From the NCBI GenBank assembly GCA_963661535.1, contig CAVLCC010000014.1, forward strand, positions 1 to 44,839: a stretch of DNA of 44,839 nucleotides. The letters run 5' to 3'. Within the stretch, counting starts at the first letter, position 1. Each line of letters starts with the position of its first letter. The notes under the pieces are model-generated. The model was not told where the DNA came from, did no database searches, and worked only from the letters and a program-made list of their open reading frames with translations. The translations under genes and the position numbers were made by a program. Below, piece by piece: positions 15,436 through 24,584 of this stretch. This DNA comes from CAVLCC01 sp963661535. Lineage in GTDB: Bacteria; Actinomycetota; Coriobacteriia; Coriobacteriales; CADBOM01.

Positions 15436-16815
15436 ATGCATACAGCTCTAATTATGGCAGCCGGTAGCGGCACTAGAATGAAATCAGATAAGCCAAAGGT
15501 TGCATTTGAAATTCTAGGAAAACCACTTGTTAAGTGGGTTGTTGATGCATCTTATGAAGCTAGTTGTGATGAGGTTGTTTGCATTTTAGGTCATGGTTCG
15601 GATGTAGTTGAGCCTCTAATAGGAAATGCAAAAGTAGTTTATCAAAAACAAAGACTTGGTACAGGAGATGCAATCAAATGTGCTTCTGAATATATTAAAT
15701 CTTGCACTGGAGCACTGGTTGTTTTATCTGGGGATTGCCCGCTTGTTAGACCATCTACAATAAAAAAACTTTTAGACACACAAAATGTAGACAACGCATC
15801 TGCTGTGATTTTAACGAGCATTGAGGCAGATCCTACAGGATATGGCAGAATTGTTCGAGATAAAAATAATAATGTGTCTGGAATTGTTGAACACAAAGAC
15901 TGCACGCCTGAGCAGCTAGATATTAAAGAGGTCAACAGTGGAATGTATGCTTTTAATCCTCAATCTTTGAATGAATATTTGCAAAAAATTACCAATGATA
16001 ATGTTCAAGGCGAATACTATCTAACCGATGTTATAGCGCTGATGGTTCAAGATGGCAAAAAGGTTTCTGCAATTTCAGTAGATGACAGTTCAGAAACAAT
16101 GGGTATAAACAATCGAGTACAACTTGCTCAGTCAACCAAGCAGATGCAACTTCGCATCAACGAACAACATATGCTTGCAGGCGTTAGTATGCTAGATCCT
16201 AATTTGGTATGGATTAGCGCGGACGCACAGATTCAAAAAGACGTGGAGATTTTGCCACTCACTTTTATAGAGGGTAATACACAAATTAAATCGGGATGCA
16301 AGATTGGACCTAATACAAAAATCTCAAACTCAACAATAGGCTCTAATTGCATAATTGAGGAGTCGATTGTGCTAGATTCAGAATTTGACGACAACGTTAG
16401 TTGCGGTCCTCGTGCTTATGTTCGTCCGGGTGTGCATATGTGCAGTGGCTCTAAGGCAGGCACGCACGTAGAAATAAAAAATTCAACAATAGGCAAAGGT
16501 TCTAAGGTTCCTCATCTAAGTTATATAGGCGATACAACCATGGGTGAGGGCGTTAATATTGGAGCTGGTTCTATAACTTGCAATTACGACGGCAAGAATA
16601 AGAACAAAACATCAATTGGAGATCGCACTTTTGTGGGGAGTGACACAATGATGGTTGCACCTGTTGCCATAGGGGAAGACTGTGTGGTTGCTGCAGGGTC
16701 TACGATTACTAAAGAGGTTCCGGATGGTGCTTTGGCGGTCGAGCGAAGCAAGCAAAAAAATCTGGAAAATTTTGGCAGGCGCAAAATGCGTAACAAGTCG
16801 CATGGAGATAAATAA
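15436..16815 (+). CDS. glmU: Bifunctional GlmU uridyltransferase/acetyltransferase
   Basis: The product is 459 residues, the usual length. The N-terminal nucleotidyltransferase shows LIMAAGSGTRMKSDKPK. The C-terminal left-handed beta-helix carries hexapeptide repeats from about residue 260 on, with the acetyltransferase site around GTHVEIKNSTIG and NYDGKNKNKT. It makes UDP-GlcNAc for peptidoglycan and for the glycan genes further on. AAGGAG about 12 nt upstream gives the start. It begins a run glmU-prs-pth that is conserved in Coriobacteriia and other Gram-positive bacteria. Confidence 0.96.
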   Translation: MHTALIMAAGSGTRMKSDKPKVAFEILGKPLVKWVVDASYEASCDEVVCILGHGSDVVEPLIGNAKVVYQKQRLGTGDAIKCASEYIKSCTGALVVLSGDCPLVRPSTIKKLLDTQNVDNASAVILTSIEADPTGYGRIVRDKNNNVSGIVEHKDCTPEQLDIKEVNSGMYAFNPQSLNEYLQKITNDNVQGEYYLTDVIALMVQDGKKVSAISVDDSSETMGINNRVQLAQSTKQMQLRINEQHMLAGVSMLDPNLVWISADAQIQKDVEILPLTFIEGNTQIKSGCKIGPNTKISNSTIGSNCIIEESIVLDSEFDDNVSCGPRAYVRPGVHMCSGSKAGTHVEIKNSTIGKGSKVPHLSYIGDTTMGEGVNIGAGSITCNYDGKNKNKTSIGDRTFVGSDTMMVAPVAIGEDCVVAAGSTITKEVPDGALAVERSKQKNLENFGRRKMRNKSHGDK

Positions 16816-16849
16816 GACTTAGGTATTTGAGGTCATGGAGGATTGGCAG

Positions 16850-17812
16850 ATGGACGTTGTAAACAAAACTATTAAGTTGTATTCGGGAAACTGCAATCCG
16901 GAGCTGGCGCAGGGAATTTCTGAAAGCACCGGAATCGAGCTGGGAAACATTAAGCTAGAAAAGTTTGCAAATGGTGAGATTTATGCGCGTTTTCTAGAAA
17001 CTGTGCGTGGAGATGATTTGTTCATTGTCCAATCACTTGCAGGAGAAGTAAATGATGCGCTAATGGAGCTTCTCATTATGACTGATGCTGCAAAAAGAGC
17101 TTCTGCAAGAAGTGTTACGGCTGTTATTCCTCATTATGGATATGCGCGTCAAGATAAAAAATCAGCTGCTAGAGAGCCTATTACTGCCAAGCTGGTTGCA
17201 AATTTGTTAACCACAGCTGGCGTGGATAGCACAATTATGGTTGATTTGCACCAAGGTCAAATCCAAGGATTTTTTGATACACCCGTAAATCACCTTACTG
17301 CTCTAGGTCTTTTTGTTGAATATTTCCAAAAGCAAAATATAGAAAATTTGTGCGTTGTTTCTCCTGATGTTGGTCGTGCTAAAGTTGCAAAGAAGATGGC
17401 TGAGATGTTAGAGGCGGATCTCGCTATTATGCATAAGAATAGACCAGCACACAATGTTGCAGAAATCTCTACTGTAATAGGAGATGTTAAAGGGAAAAAT
17501 TGCATCATTAACGATGACATGATAGATACAGCTGGAACAATTGTTAATGGTTGCAAAGCTTTAATGGATGCGGGCGCTGCTTCTGTTCGCATTAGTGCTA
17601 CACATGGTATTTTTTCTGATCCTGCAATTCAGCGCTTGGTTGACTGCCCTGCAAAAGAGGTAGTTGTTTGCAACACTGTTCCAATTGATCGCTCAAGACT
17701 AACAGATAAATTCCATATTATTTCTGTGGCTCCACTTTTGGGTCGCGCAATTCTAAATGTTTATAACGAGACAACCATCTCAGAGCTTTTTGACCCAGAT
17801 TTTGCAATTTAG
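16850..17812 (+). CDS. prs: Ribose-phosphate pyrophosphokinase
   Basis: The product is 320 residues and makes PRPP from ribose 5-phosphate and ATP, feeding purine, pyrimidine, His and NAD synthesis. Recognisable blocks are KLYSGNCNPELAQ, the flexible loop YGYARQDKKS, VDLHQGQIQGFFDTPVNHL and the PRPP loop DDMIDTAGTI. The ATG at 16850 is preferred over 16835 because GGAGG lies 8 nt before it, inside the apparent extension. It follows glmU by 34 bp. Confidence 0.95.
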   Translation: MDVVNKTIKLYSGNCNPELAQGISESTGIELGNIKLEKFANGEIYARFLETVRGDDLFIVQSLAGEVNDALMELLIMTDAAKRASARSVTAVIPHYGYARQDKKSAAREPITAKLVANLLTTAGVDSTIMVDLHQGQIQGFFDTPVNHLTALGLFVEYFQKQNIENLCVVSPDVGRAKVAKKMAEMLEADLAIMHKNRPAHNVAEISTVIGDVKGKNCIINDDMIDTAGTIVNGCKALMDAGAASVRISATHGIFSDPAIQRLVDCPAKEVVVCNTVPIDRSRLTDKFHIISVAPLLGRAILNVYNETTISELFDPDFAI

Positions 17813-17867
17813 TTTGTGGATTTAGATTGTCTGTGAATATAGTTTGTGTGCGGAGCTAGTTTTTGAT

Positions 17868-18443
17868 ATGTTGCATTATAAGTTGGTGGCAGGACTTGGA
17901 AATCCAGGTCAAGAATATGAGATGACTAGGCATAACTGCGGTTTTGCAAGTGTAGACGCAATTGCCGATGCCCTAGACGTAACATATTGGAAAACTCAAG
18001 ACGGAAGTTTGCTGGCAATAGCAAAGGTAGATGGCGAAGAGTTATTGCTTGCAAAACCTCAGTCTTTTATGAATACATCCGGAGGCCCCATCTCTCACTT
18101 GCTAAAAAGATACAGCATAGCTCCCGAACAACTCTTGGTTATCCACGATGATATGGATATTCCACAAGGCGATATTCGTTTTAAGCGTGGGGGAGGTCAC
18201 GGCGGACACAATGGGCTGCGTTCCATAACTACTTCGCTTAAAACAGATACATACGCAAGATTAAAAGTTGGCATAGGAAGACCTCCTGGAAAGATGAATC
18301 CCGCAGATTATGTTTTGCAAAAGCTGCGCAAAACCCAAGCTGAAGAGTTTGAGTTCACTACGCAAAAAGCTGCAGAAGCTGCGGTTTATGCAGCAAAAGA
18401 GGGACTCGATCGAGCCATGCTTTATTATCATACAAAAGGTTAG
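17868..18443 (+). CDS. pth: Peptidyl-tRNA hydrolase
   Basis: The product is 191 residues. Diagnostic segments are AGLGNPGQEYEMTRHNCGF with the catalytic His22, KPQSFMNTSG, and HDDMDIPQGDIRFKRGGG followed by GHNG. It recycles peptidyl-tRNAs released from stalled ribosomes. ATG at 17868 fits the family N-terminus (MLHYKLVAGLGNPG), although GGAG lies rather far away at 12 nt. A TTG at 17844 is the alternative. The gene is followed 9 bp later by gpsA. Confidence 0.95.
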   Translation: MLHYKLVAGLGNPGQEYEMTRHNCGFASVDAIADALDVTYWKTQDGSLLAIAKVDGEELLLAKPQSFMNTSGGPISHLLKRYSIAPEQLLVIHDDMDIPQGDIRFKRGGGHGGHNGLRSITTSLKTDTYARLKVGIGRPPGKMNPADYVLQKLRKTQAEEFEFTTQKAAEAAVYAAKEGLDRAMLYYHTKG

Positions 18444-18452
18444 GGTGCTGTT

Positions 18453-19427
18453 TTGAAAGTTAGTGTTATAGGAGCGGGTGCATTTGGCTTATCTATTGCC
18501 CATAGGCTTGCAACTAACTCTAATAACAATGTTATTGTATGGACTTCTTCTAAGTCAAAGCTACAAGAATATTGCAATACAGGTGTAATTGCTAGCGTGC
18601 TTGACGGTCATCAGCTTCCTCAAAATATTTGTATGACCACGTCTTTTGAAGAAGCTGCAACCTCAAACCTTATATTTATCTTAACAACTGCCAAATATAT
18701 CAAAGAAGTATGCGAGAACTTAAAACCATATCTTTTGCCCGAGACGCATGTGATTGTGGGCGCTAAAGGGGCTTGTCCCGATGGACGCTTTCCAGCAGTT
18801 GTGGCAGCGCGTGCTTTGGATCAGCAAATTTCTGCAATTGCAGGTCCTGGATTTGCAATAGATATTATAGAAGACGTACCAGTTGGATTTACTTTTGCAT
18901 CTAGCTGCGACCAAGCTTTTGAGATGGCTAAAGACGCATTTGCCCACGATACAAAATTTATCCTAGATCGCTCACACGATATTATGGGGGTTGAACTTTG
19001 CTCGTGCATAAAAAATGCAGCCGCCTTAGCTGTTGGAGCCTTGCATGGTTCTAACCATCCAGTATCCACTCAATGCCTACTTATGCAGCGTGTTTTATCT
19101 GACATTTCTTCTATGCTTATACAAATTGATGGAGGAAGTCAACTCACACCTATGAGCCTTGCTGGTGTGGGGGATCTTATTCTCACGTGTTTTTCGGATA
19201 AAAGCAGAAATTACACATTTGGAAAAATTGTTGGTGAGCACGGGTTTGGGTCTACAAAAGCAAATGAATATCTCCAACAAAACACAGTGGAGGGCTTGAC
19301 TGTGGTTAAAAAATGGAACTCGATGGCAAAAATGCTTGGAACCACATCTAAATTTATGGATATTGCAGGGCAAGTTTTTTGTGAAAATGGAAACATCGAA
19401 AAACTCACTAACTATATTGTGAGCTAG
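18453..19427 (+). CDS. gpsA: NAD(P)-dependent glycerol-3-phosphate dehydrogenase
   Basis: The product is 324 residues. A Rossmann motif, VIGAGAFGLSIAHRLA, opens the protein. GAKGACPDGR, AIAGPGFA, the catalytic lysine in CIKNAAALAVG, and LAGVGDLILTCFS are the GpsA signatures. It makes sn-glycerol 3-phosphate for phospholipids. The start is TTG, with a weak AGGGTG site. It lies 9 bp after pth. The sequence departs from the consensus in several places (GACPDGR for the usual GxxxxT), so it is a divergent member. Confidence 0.87.
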   Translation: MKVSVIGAGAFGLSIAHRLATNSNNNVIVWTSSKSKLQEYCNTGVIASVLDGHQLPQNICMTTSFEEAATSNLIFILTTAKYIKEVCENLKPYLLPETHVIVGAKGACPDGRFPAVVAARALDQQISAIAGPGFAIDIIEDVPVGFTFASSCDQAFEMAKDAFAHDTKFILDRSHDIMGVELCSCIKNAAALAVGALHGSNHPVSTQCLLMQRVLSDISSMLIQIDGGSQLTPMSLAGVGDLILTCFSDKSRNYTFGKIVGEHGFGSTKANEYLQQNTVEGLTVVKKWNSMAKMLGTTSKFMDIAGQVFCENGNIEKLTNYIVS

Positions 19428-19449
19428 TCTAAAAAGGGGGGTTTCAACA

Positions 19450-20187
19450 ATGTCAGAATTATCCCAAGAGCTTTTAGAAAAGCAAGCTCAACTAAAAGAA
19501 ATGATAGAAAACCACAACAGGATTGTGTTTTTTGGAGGGGCTGGAGTTTCCACAGAAAGCGGCATTCCAGATTTTAGAAGTTCGCAGGGCATATTTACAA
19601 CTAGTGGACGCAAAAATCCAGAAGAAGTTGTTAGCCATAGCTTTTTTATGCAGCATCCAGATGAGTTTTATGACTTCTACAAAAAGTCGATGATATTTTT
19701 GGACGCCAAGCCAAACAAGGCACATCAAAAAATTGCCCAGCTAGAACAAGCTGGCAAAGTTAGCGGCGTTGTTACACAAAATATTGATGGCTTGCACCAA
19801 GCGGCTGGCTCAAAAATGGTTTTTGAGCTCCACGGCTCTGTTCTTCGCAATAACTGCATGTCTTGCGGCAAGTTTTTCCCAGTAGAATATGTTATGGAGG
19901 CATCGGGCGTTCCAAAATGTGATGTTTGCGGAAGCATGGTTAAGCCCGATGTTGTTTTATATGAAGAGGCGCTCGACTCTAATGTTATGGATGGAGCCGC
20001 AAGAACAATCATGCAAGCTGATATGATGATTATAGCGGGTACCTCTTTAGTTGTTTATCCTGCGGCAGGGTTTGTTAGTTGTTTTGGTGGAGATAAGCTC
20101 GTTATAATCAATATGAGTCCTACCTCACAAGACAGCAATGCTGATCTTTTGATAGAAGGACCTGTGGGTCAAATTTTAGATTTTTAA
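19450..20187 (+). CDS. cobB: Sir2-family NAD-dependent protein deacetylase
   Basis: The product is 245 residues of the sirtuin fold. Features in order are GAGVSTESGIPDFRSSQG, TQNIDGLHQAAGS, the catalytic His in ELHGS, and four zinc cysteines (CMSC and CDVC). The pattern resembles the Thermotoga-type class U sirtuins. It removes acyl groups from protein lysines using NAD. GGGGGG upstream serves as ribosome site. It follows gpsA by 22 bp and may belong to the same transcript. The substrate cannot be inferred. Confidence 0.9.
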   Translation: MSELSQELLEKQAQLKEMIENHNRIVFFGGAGVSTESGIPDFRSSQGIFTTSGRKNPEEVVSHSFFMQHPDEFYDFYKKSMIFLDAKPNKAHQKIAQLEQAGKVSGVVTQNIDGLHQAAGSKMVFELHGSVLRNNCMSCGKFFPVEYVMEASGVPKCDVCGSMVKPDVVLYEEALDSNVMDGAARTIMQADMMIIAGTSLVVYPAAGFVSCFGGDKLVIINMSPTSQDSNADLLIEGPVGQILDF

Positions 20188-20224
20188 ATAGTTGTTGATA
20201 TAAGAGACGAAAGGGACTGATAAC

Positions 20225-21817
20225 ATGGCAGACAATCCAAAAGTTAAAAGAGCGCTTGTTTCTGTAACAGACAAAAGCGGAATTGTTGAGTTTGCAAGCG
20301 CATTGTCAAACGAATTTGGCGTTGAGATTGTTTCAACAGGCGGAACTGCGCGTGTGCTGGCAGAAGCTGGCGTTTCTGTTAAGCCAATAGAGGAGCTCAC
20401 AGGTTTTCCTGAGATGATGGACGGGCGAGTAAAAACGCTACACCCTTTTGTTCATGGCGGTCTTTTGGCTAAACGCGATAATCCAAATCATATGAATGCT
20501 GCTAACGAGCATGGAATTGGCATGATCGATATGGTCGTAGTTAATCTATATGCCTTTGAGGCAACAGTTGCAAAGCCAGATGCAACTCCAGATGACTGTA
20601 TAGAAAATATAGACATCGGAGGTCCTTCGATGCTTAGGTCAGCCGCAAAAAATCACGCAAGTGTAGCAGTTGTTACGCAGCCTTGCAAATACAACGACAT
20701 TCTAGAAGAAATGCGTGCCAACGATGGCTGCACAACCCTAGAGACCAGACAAAAGCTTGCCCTAAAAGTTTTTGAAACAACGAGTGCTTATGACAATGCA
20801 ATTTATAACTGGTTGAACAAGCAAGTTACAAAAGATACAACATATGCTGAGGATAAGAGGCTATTCCTTGCTAAATCTCAAGAACTTCGTTATGGAGAAA
20901 ACCCGCACCAAAAAGCTGCATTCTATAAGGTTTCACAAGATTTATCCCTAGACTTTGGAGATAATCCTGAATATAGACTTTCTAATGCAAAGCAATATCA
21001 GGGCAAAGAGCTGTCTTATAACAACTACTTAGACATTGATGCTGCATGGATGGCTGTTCGTGAGTTTGATGAGCCAACCTGCGTTATCGTAAAACACCAA
21101 ACTCCTTGTGGAATTGCGTGTGATCAAGATATTGCTATGGCATATTTGCATGCACATGCATGTGACCCTGTTAGCGCTTTTGGCGGCGTTATGGCATTTA
21201 ACACACAGGTTACAAAAGGTGTGATTGAGGGGATTTATAAAAATGAGCAGTTTATAGAGGCGATAGTTGCTCCTTCTTTTGAAGAAGAGGCACTAGAGCT
21301 GCTAAAACAAAAACCAAATGCTCGCGTTTTAGAAACCAAAGGATGCAACCCAAGTGGTTGTGGTCTTGAGTTTAAAACTATAGAGGGTGGAATACTTATT
21401 CAAGACAAAGATGCAGTTGTAGAAGATTCTTCCACTTTTAGCGTTCCTACCAAAGTTTCTCCAACGCCAGAACAACTCCATGACCTTGAGTTTGCTTGGA
21501 AGGCTTGCAAGTCAATCAAGTCAAATGCAATACTTATCTCACGTGGAACTTCTACCGTAGGAATTGGAGCTGGACAGCCAAATAGAGTTAACTCAGCAAA
21601 ACTTGCAGTTGAACAAGCAGGCGAGCTTGCAAAAGACGCAGTTGCAGCAAGTGACGCATTTATGCCATTCTCAGACTCACTAGAAGTTCTGGCAAAAGCT
21701 GGAGTATCTGCTGTAATTCAACCTGGTGGCTCTATTAGAGACAACGAGGTAATAGAGGTTGCAGATAAGCTTGGGGTTGCGTTGGTATTTACCGGACATA
21801 GGCATTTTAGACACTAG
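20225..21817 (+). CDS. purH: Bifunctional AICAR transformylase/IMP cyclohydrolase PurH
   Basis: The product is 530 residues. The N-terminal IMP cyclohydrolase domain has ALVSVTDKSGIVEFA and STGGTARVLAEAGV, with MMDGRVKTLHP. The C-terminal transformylase domain has ELRYGENPHQKAAFY, KHQTPCGIA and SDAFMPFSDSLE. It performs the last two steps of purine synthesis. ACGAAAGGGA precedes ATG. It sits 37 bp after the sirtuin gene and fits a loose housekeeping cluster with prs. Confidence 0.96.
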   Translation: MADNPKVKRALVSVTDKSGIVEFASALSNEFGVEIVSTGGTARVLAEAGVSVKPIEELTGFPEMMDGRVKTLHPFVHGGLLAKRDNPNHMNAANEHGIGMIDMVVVNLYAFEATVAKPDATPDDCIENIDIGGPSMLRSAAKNHASVAVVTQPCKYNDILEEMRANDGCTTLETRQKLALKVFETTSAYDNAIYNWLNKQVTKDTTYAEDKRLFLAKSQELRYGENPHQKAAFYKVSQDLSLDFGDNPEYRLSNAKQYQGKELSYNNYLDIDAAWMAVREFDEPTCVIVKHQTPCGIACDQDIAMAYLHAHACDPVSAFGGVMAFNTQVTKGVIEGIYKNEQFIEAIVAPSFEEEALELLKQKPNARVLETKGCNPSGCGLEFKTIEGGILIQDKDAVVEDSSTFSVPTKVSPTPEQLHDLEFAWKACKSIKSNAILISRGTSTVGIGAGQPNRVNSAKLAVEQAGELAKDAVAASDAFMPFSDSLEVLAKAGVSAVIQPGGSIRDNEVIEVADKLGVALVFTGHRHFRH

Positions 21818-21876
21818 TTCCAAATTTTTAGTGCATAATTGTTTGGTTATTTAAAAACTAACATGGAGAAAAATTA

Positions 21877-22650
21877 ATGAGTGTAATTGCTGGAATTAAA
21901 GACAGCGGATATTTGCTTGTAAACCTTGTGTCAAAGGATTTTAAGCTCAAATATCGAAGGTCTGTTTTGGGCGTATTGTGGAGTGTTTTAAATCCACTTT
22001 TGACGATGATTGTTTTGTCTGCGGTTTTTTCGCAGCTCTTTAGATTTGAAATTGAGTATTATCCTGTTTATTTTATTTTGGGCAGTACTTTATTTACACT
22101 TATGACAGACGGAGTTGGAGATGCGATGCATTCTATTATAGATGCAGCGCCACTCATCAAAAAAATCAAAGTCGAAAAAATTATTTTTCCAATAGAAAAA
22201 GTATTATTTGCGCTTGTTAACTATGCATTTTCGCTTATAGCTGTAACATGTGTAATCATATTTTTTCAAGTTCCATTTACGCCTTTGATGTTTTTAGTGC
22301 CAGTAGTTGTTTTGTTTACAACAATATTTGCGCTGGGTCTAAGCTTGTTGTTTTCTGCTTTGGCGGTTTATTTTAGAGATGTATTGCATCTTTGGAGTGT
22401 TCTTGTGACTTTGTGGACATATATGACGCCAATCTTTTATCCAGTTTCTGTATTGCCAAATTGGATGATGTCTATCATCAGGTTCAATCCTATGTATCAT
22501 TATGTGGACTATATTCGCAATGTTGTTATATATGGAATATGTCCGTCTCTTTGGGACAACATAATATGTGCAATTTTTGCATTTGGTATGTTGGCTATTG
22601 GTTTTTTGGTATTTAACAAACTGCAAAAGAAATTCATCTTATATATTTAA
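21877..22650 (+). CDS. ABC-2-type polysaccharide export permease
   Basis: The product is 257 residues with about six membrane spans and the segments RRSVLGVLWSVLNPL and NPMYHYVDYIRNV, which are typical of the TagG/Wzm/KpsM permease family. These form the membrane channel that exports lipid-linked glycans or teichoic acids together with a separate ATPase. No ATP-binding subunit gene is adjacent, which is unusual; it could lie elsewhere. The gene begins a run of cell-surface glycan genes. ATG follows a GGAGAAA site. Confidence 0.88.
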   Translation: MSVIAGIKDSGYLLVNLVSKDFKLKYRRSVLGVLWSVLNPLLTMIVLSAVFSQLFRFEIEYYPVYFILGSTLFTLMTDGVGDAMHSIIDAAPLIKKIKVEKIIFPIEKVLFALVNYAFSLIAVTCVIIFFQVPFTPLMFLVPVVVLFTTIFALGLSLLFSALAVYFRDVLHLWSVLVTLWTYMTPIFYPVSVLPNWMMSIIRFNPMYHYVDYIRNVVIYGICPSLWDNIICAIFAFGMLAIGFLVFNKLQKKFILYI

Positions 22651-22739
22651 AATTATACGCATCTGATTTTGGTAATTTATTTGCTTGTCTAAAAGCAGAT
22701 GTATCTTTTAGTTAAATTAAGTTTAAGGAGGTTTGTAAG

Positions 22740-23957
22740 ATGGGTGCCCAAATGGAGGTTCCGTTCTTAAAGCCTGATATAACTCAAGCAGAAATAGATG
22801 CTGTATGCGATACTTTGAAGTCTGGTTGGATAACAACTGGTCCTAAAACAAAACGTTTTGAAGAAGAGCTTGCCCAATATTGTGGAACTTCTCAGTTTGC
22901 GTGTCTAAATTCTGCAACTGCTGCACTAGAGTGCGCTTTGCGTCTTTTGGATATAGGTCCTGGAGACGAGGTAATCACTTCAGCTTATACATACACATCA
23001 TCTTGTAGTGTTATTGTGCATGTGGGAGCAACGCCGGTCTTGGTTGATACAGCAGTAGACTCATTAGAGATGGATTATTCTAAACTTGAGAGTGCAATCA
23101 CTAGCCGAACAAAAGCAATTATCGCTGTAGATGTTGCAGGAATAATGTGTGATTATGACAGAATTTTTGCTGTAGTAAAGTCTGTTTCTAGCAAGTTTGT
23201 TGCACATAACGATTTGCAAAAATCAATTGGACGCATAGCTGTTATTGCAGATGGAGCACATTCTCTAGGTGCCACATATCACGGGCAACCATCTGGTTCG
23301 GTTGCAGACTTTACTGCCTTTTCGTTTCATGCTGTTAAAAATCTAACAACAGGCGAGGGCGGAGGACTAACTTGGAAAAACACCAACGCATTTGATGGTG
23401 CTCAAATGTATAAGCAAGTTCAGCTTATGTCTTTGCATGGTCAAAGCAAGAGCGCACTTGCAAAAACTCAGCTAGGCTCATGGGAATATGATATTTTAGA
23501 GCCAGCATATAAGTGGAACATGACAGATATTTGCGCTTCGATTGGCCTAGCTCAGATACAGCGGTATCCCGAGATGTTGGCTCACAGAAAGTCGATGATT
23601 CATCGTTATATAGAGGCGATAGATGGCGATAAGGCTTCTGTGGTTATGCACTATACCGATGAGGGTTCATCGAGCGGACACCTTGCTATCACTAGAATTA
23701 CAGGTGCAAGCGAAGATACAAGAAACACATTTATTACAAGGATGGCTGAAGCGGGTGTTAGTTGCAATGTTCACTATAAGCCGCTTCCCATGATGAGTGC
23801 CTATCAAAAGCTTGGATTTTCTATTTTAGATTATCCCAATGCGTTTGACTTTTATCAAAATGAGGTCACTTTGCCCTTATACACGGTTATGAGTGATGAG
23901 CAGCTTGAGTATGTTATCGAGTCATATCTACAAGTATTAGATGAACTAGAGGTGTAG
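22740..23957 (+). CDS. DegT/DnrJ/EryC1/StrS-family aminotransferase
   Basis: The product is 405 residues of the PLP-dependent sugar aminotransferase family. Characteristic blocks are VPFLKPDITQAEI, CLNSATAALECALR, YTYTSSCSVIVHVGA, and the lysine-containing AFSFHAVKNLTTGEGG that forms the Schiff base. Such enzymes aminate 4-keto or 3-keto nucleotide sugars. Together with the dehydratase at 25974 it could build a UDP-4-amino-4,6-dideoxy sugar, as PglE does. AAGGAGG lies 8 nt before ATG. It is followed 3 bp later by the phosphoglycosyltransferase. Confidence 0.9.
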   Translation: MGAQMEVPFLKPDITQAEIDAVCDTLKSGWITTGPKTKRFEEELAQYCGTSQFACLNSATAALECALRLLDIGPGDEVITSAYTYTSSCSVIVHVGATPVLVDTAVDSLEMDYSKLESAITSRTKAIIAVDVAGIMCDYDRIFAVVKSVSSKFVAHNDLQKSIGRIAVIADGAHSLGATYHGQPSGSVADFTAFSFHAVKNLTTGEGGGLTWKNTNAFDGAQMYKQVQLMSLHGQSKSALAKTQLGSWEYDILEPAYKWNMTDICASIGLAQIQRYPEMLAHRKSMIHRYIEAIDGDKASVVMHYTDEGSSSGHLAITRITGASEDTRNTFITRMAEAGVSCNVHYKPLPMMSAYQKLGFSILDYPNAFDFYQNEVTLPLYTVMSDEQLEYVIESYLQVLDELEV

Positions 23958-23960
23958 CTT

Positions 23961-24584
23961 TTGTACAGCAGGTTCATAAAAAGACTCCTAGATATCATGC
24001 TTAGCATTCTTGCGATGCCTATTGTATTGATTATCTGTCTTGTGCTTGTTCCAATTATTAAGCACGAGGATAGAGGACCTGCTTTTTATAATGCTGCGCG
24101 TGTTGGACAAAATCGCGTTGAGTTTAAAATGTATAAGTTTAGGTCTATGAAGGTTAACTCTCCTGATCTTAAAATGCCTGATGGGTCTACATATAATGGT
24201 CCAGATGACCCTAGAATGACAAAGATCGGTGCCTTTATGCGACGCACTAGTTTAGATGAGGTTCCGCAATTTTTTAACGTGTTTTTGGGTAATATGAGTT
24301 TGATAGGACCTCGTCCAGATGTTTGGGACGAAGTTAACTTGTATGAAGGAGACGATGAGCGTAAGCTTGAGGTTAAACCTGGTATCACAGGTTATGCTCA
24401 GGTTTATGGCAGAAATTCGATTCCTTGGAAAGAGCGTCTAAGATTAGATGTGTTTTATGTAGAGAATATATCTTTTTTGCTAGATGTAAAAATATTTTTT
24501 AGAACGTTTGTTAGCATTGCTAAAGAAGAGGGCATCTATAATGAGTCCCAAAATGATACAGAAAAGGTAGAAGATGCCCAATAG
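23961..24584 (+). CDS. Phosphoglycosyltransferase (PglC/WcaJ-type bacterial sugar transferase)
   Basis: The product is 207 residues. One N-terminal membrane helix (residues about 8-30) precedes the catalytic region with FKMYKFRSM, the DE pair in LDEVPQFFNVFLGNMSLIGP, RPD, and PGITGYAQVYGR. It transfers a phosphosugar from UDP-sugar to undecaprenyl phosphate, the first membrane step of glycan assembly. The size matches the short PglC form. It starts at TTG, 3 nt after the aminotransferase, and overlaps the next gene by 11 nt, so translation is coupled. Confidence 0.92.
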   Translation: MYSRFIKRLLDIMLSILAMPIVLIICLVLVPIIKHEDRGPAFYNAARVGQNRVEFKMYKFRSMKVNSPDLKMPDGSTYNGPDDPRMTKIGAFMRRTSLDEVPQFFNVFLGNMSLIGPRPDVWDEVNLYEGDDERKLEVKPGITGYAQVYGRNSIPWKERLRLDVFYVENISFLLDVKIFFRTFVSIAKEEGIYNESQNDTEKVEDAQ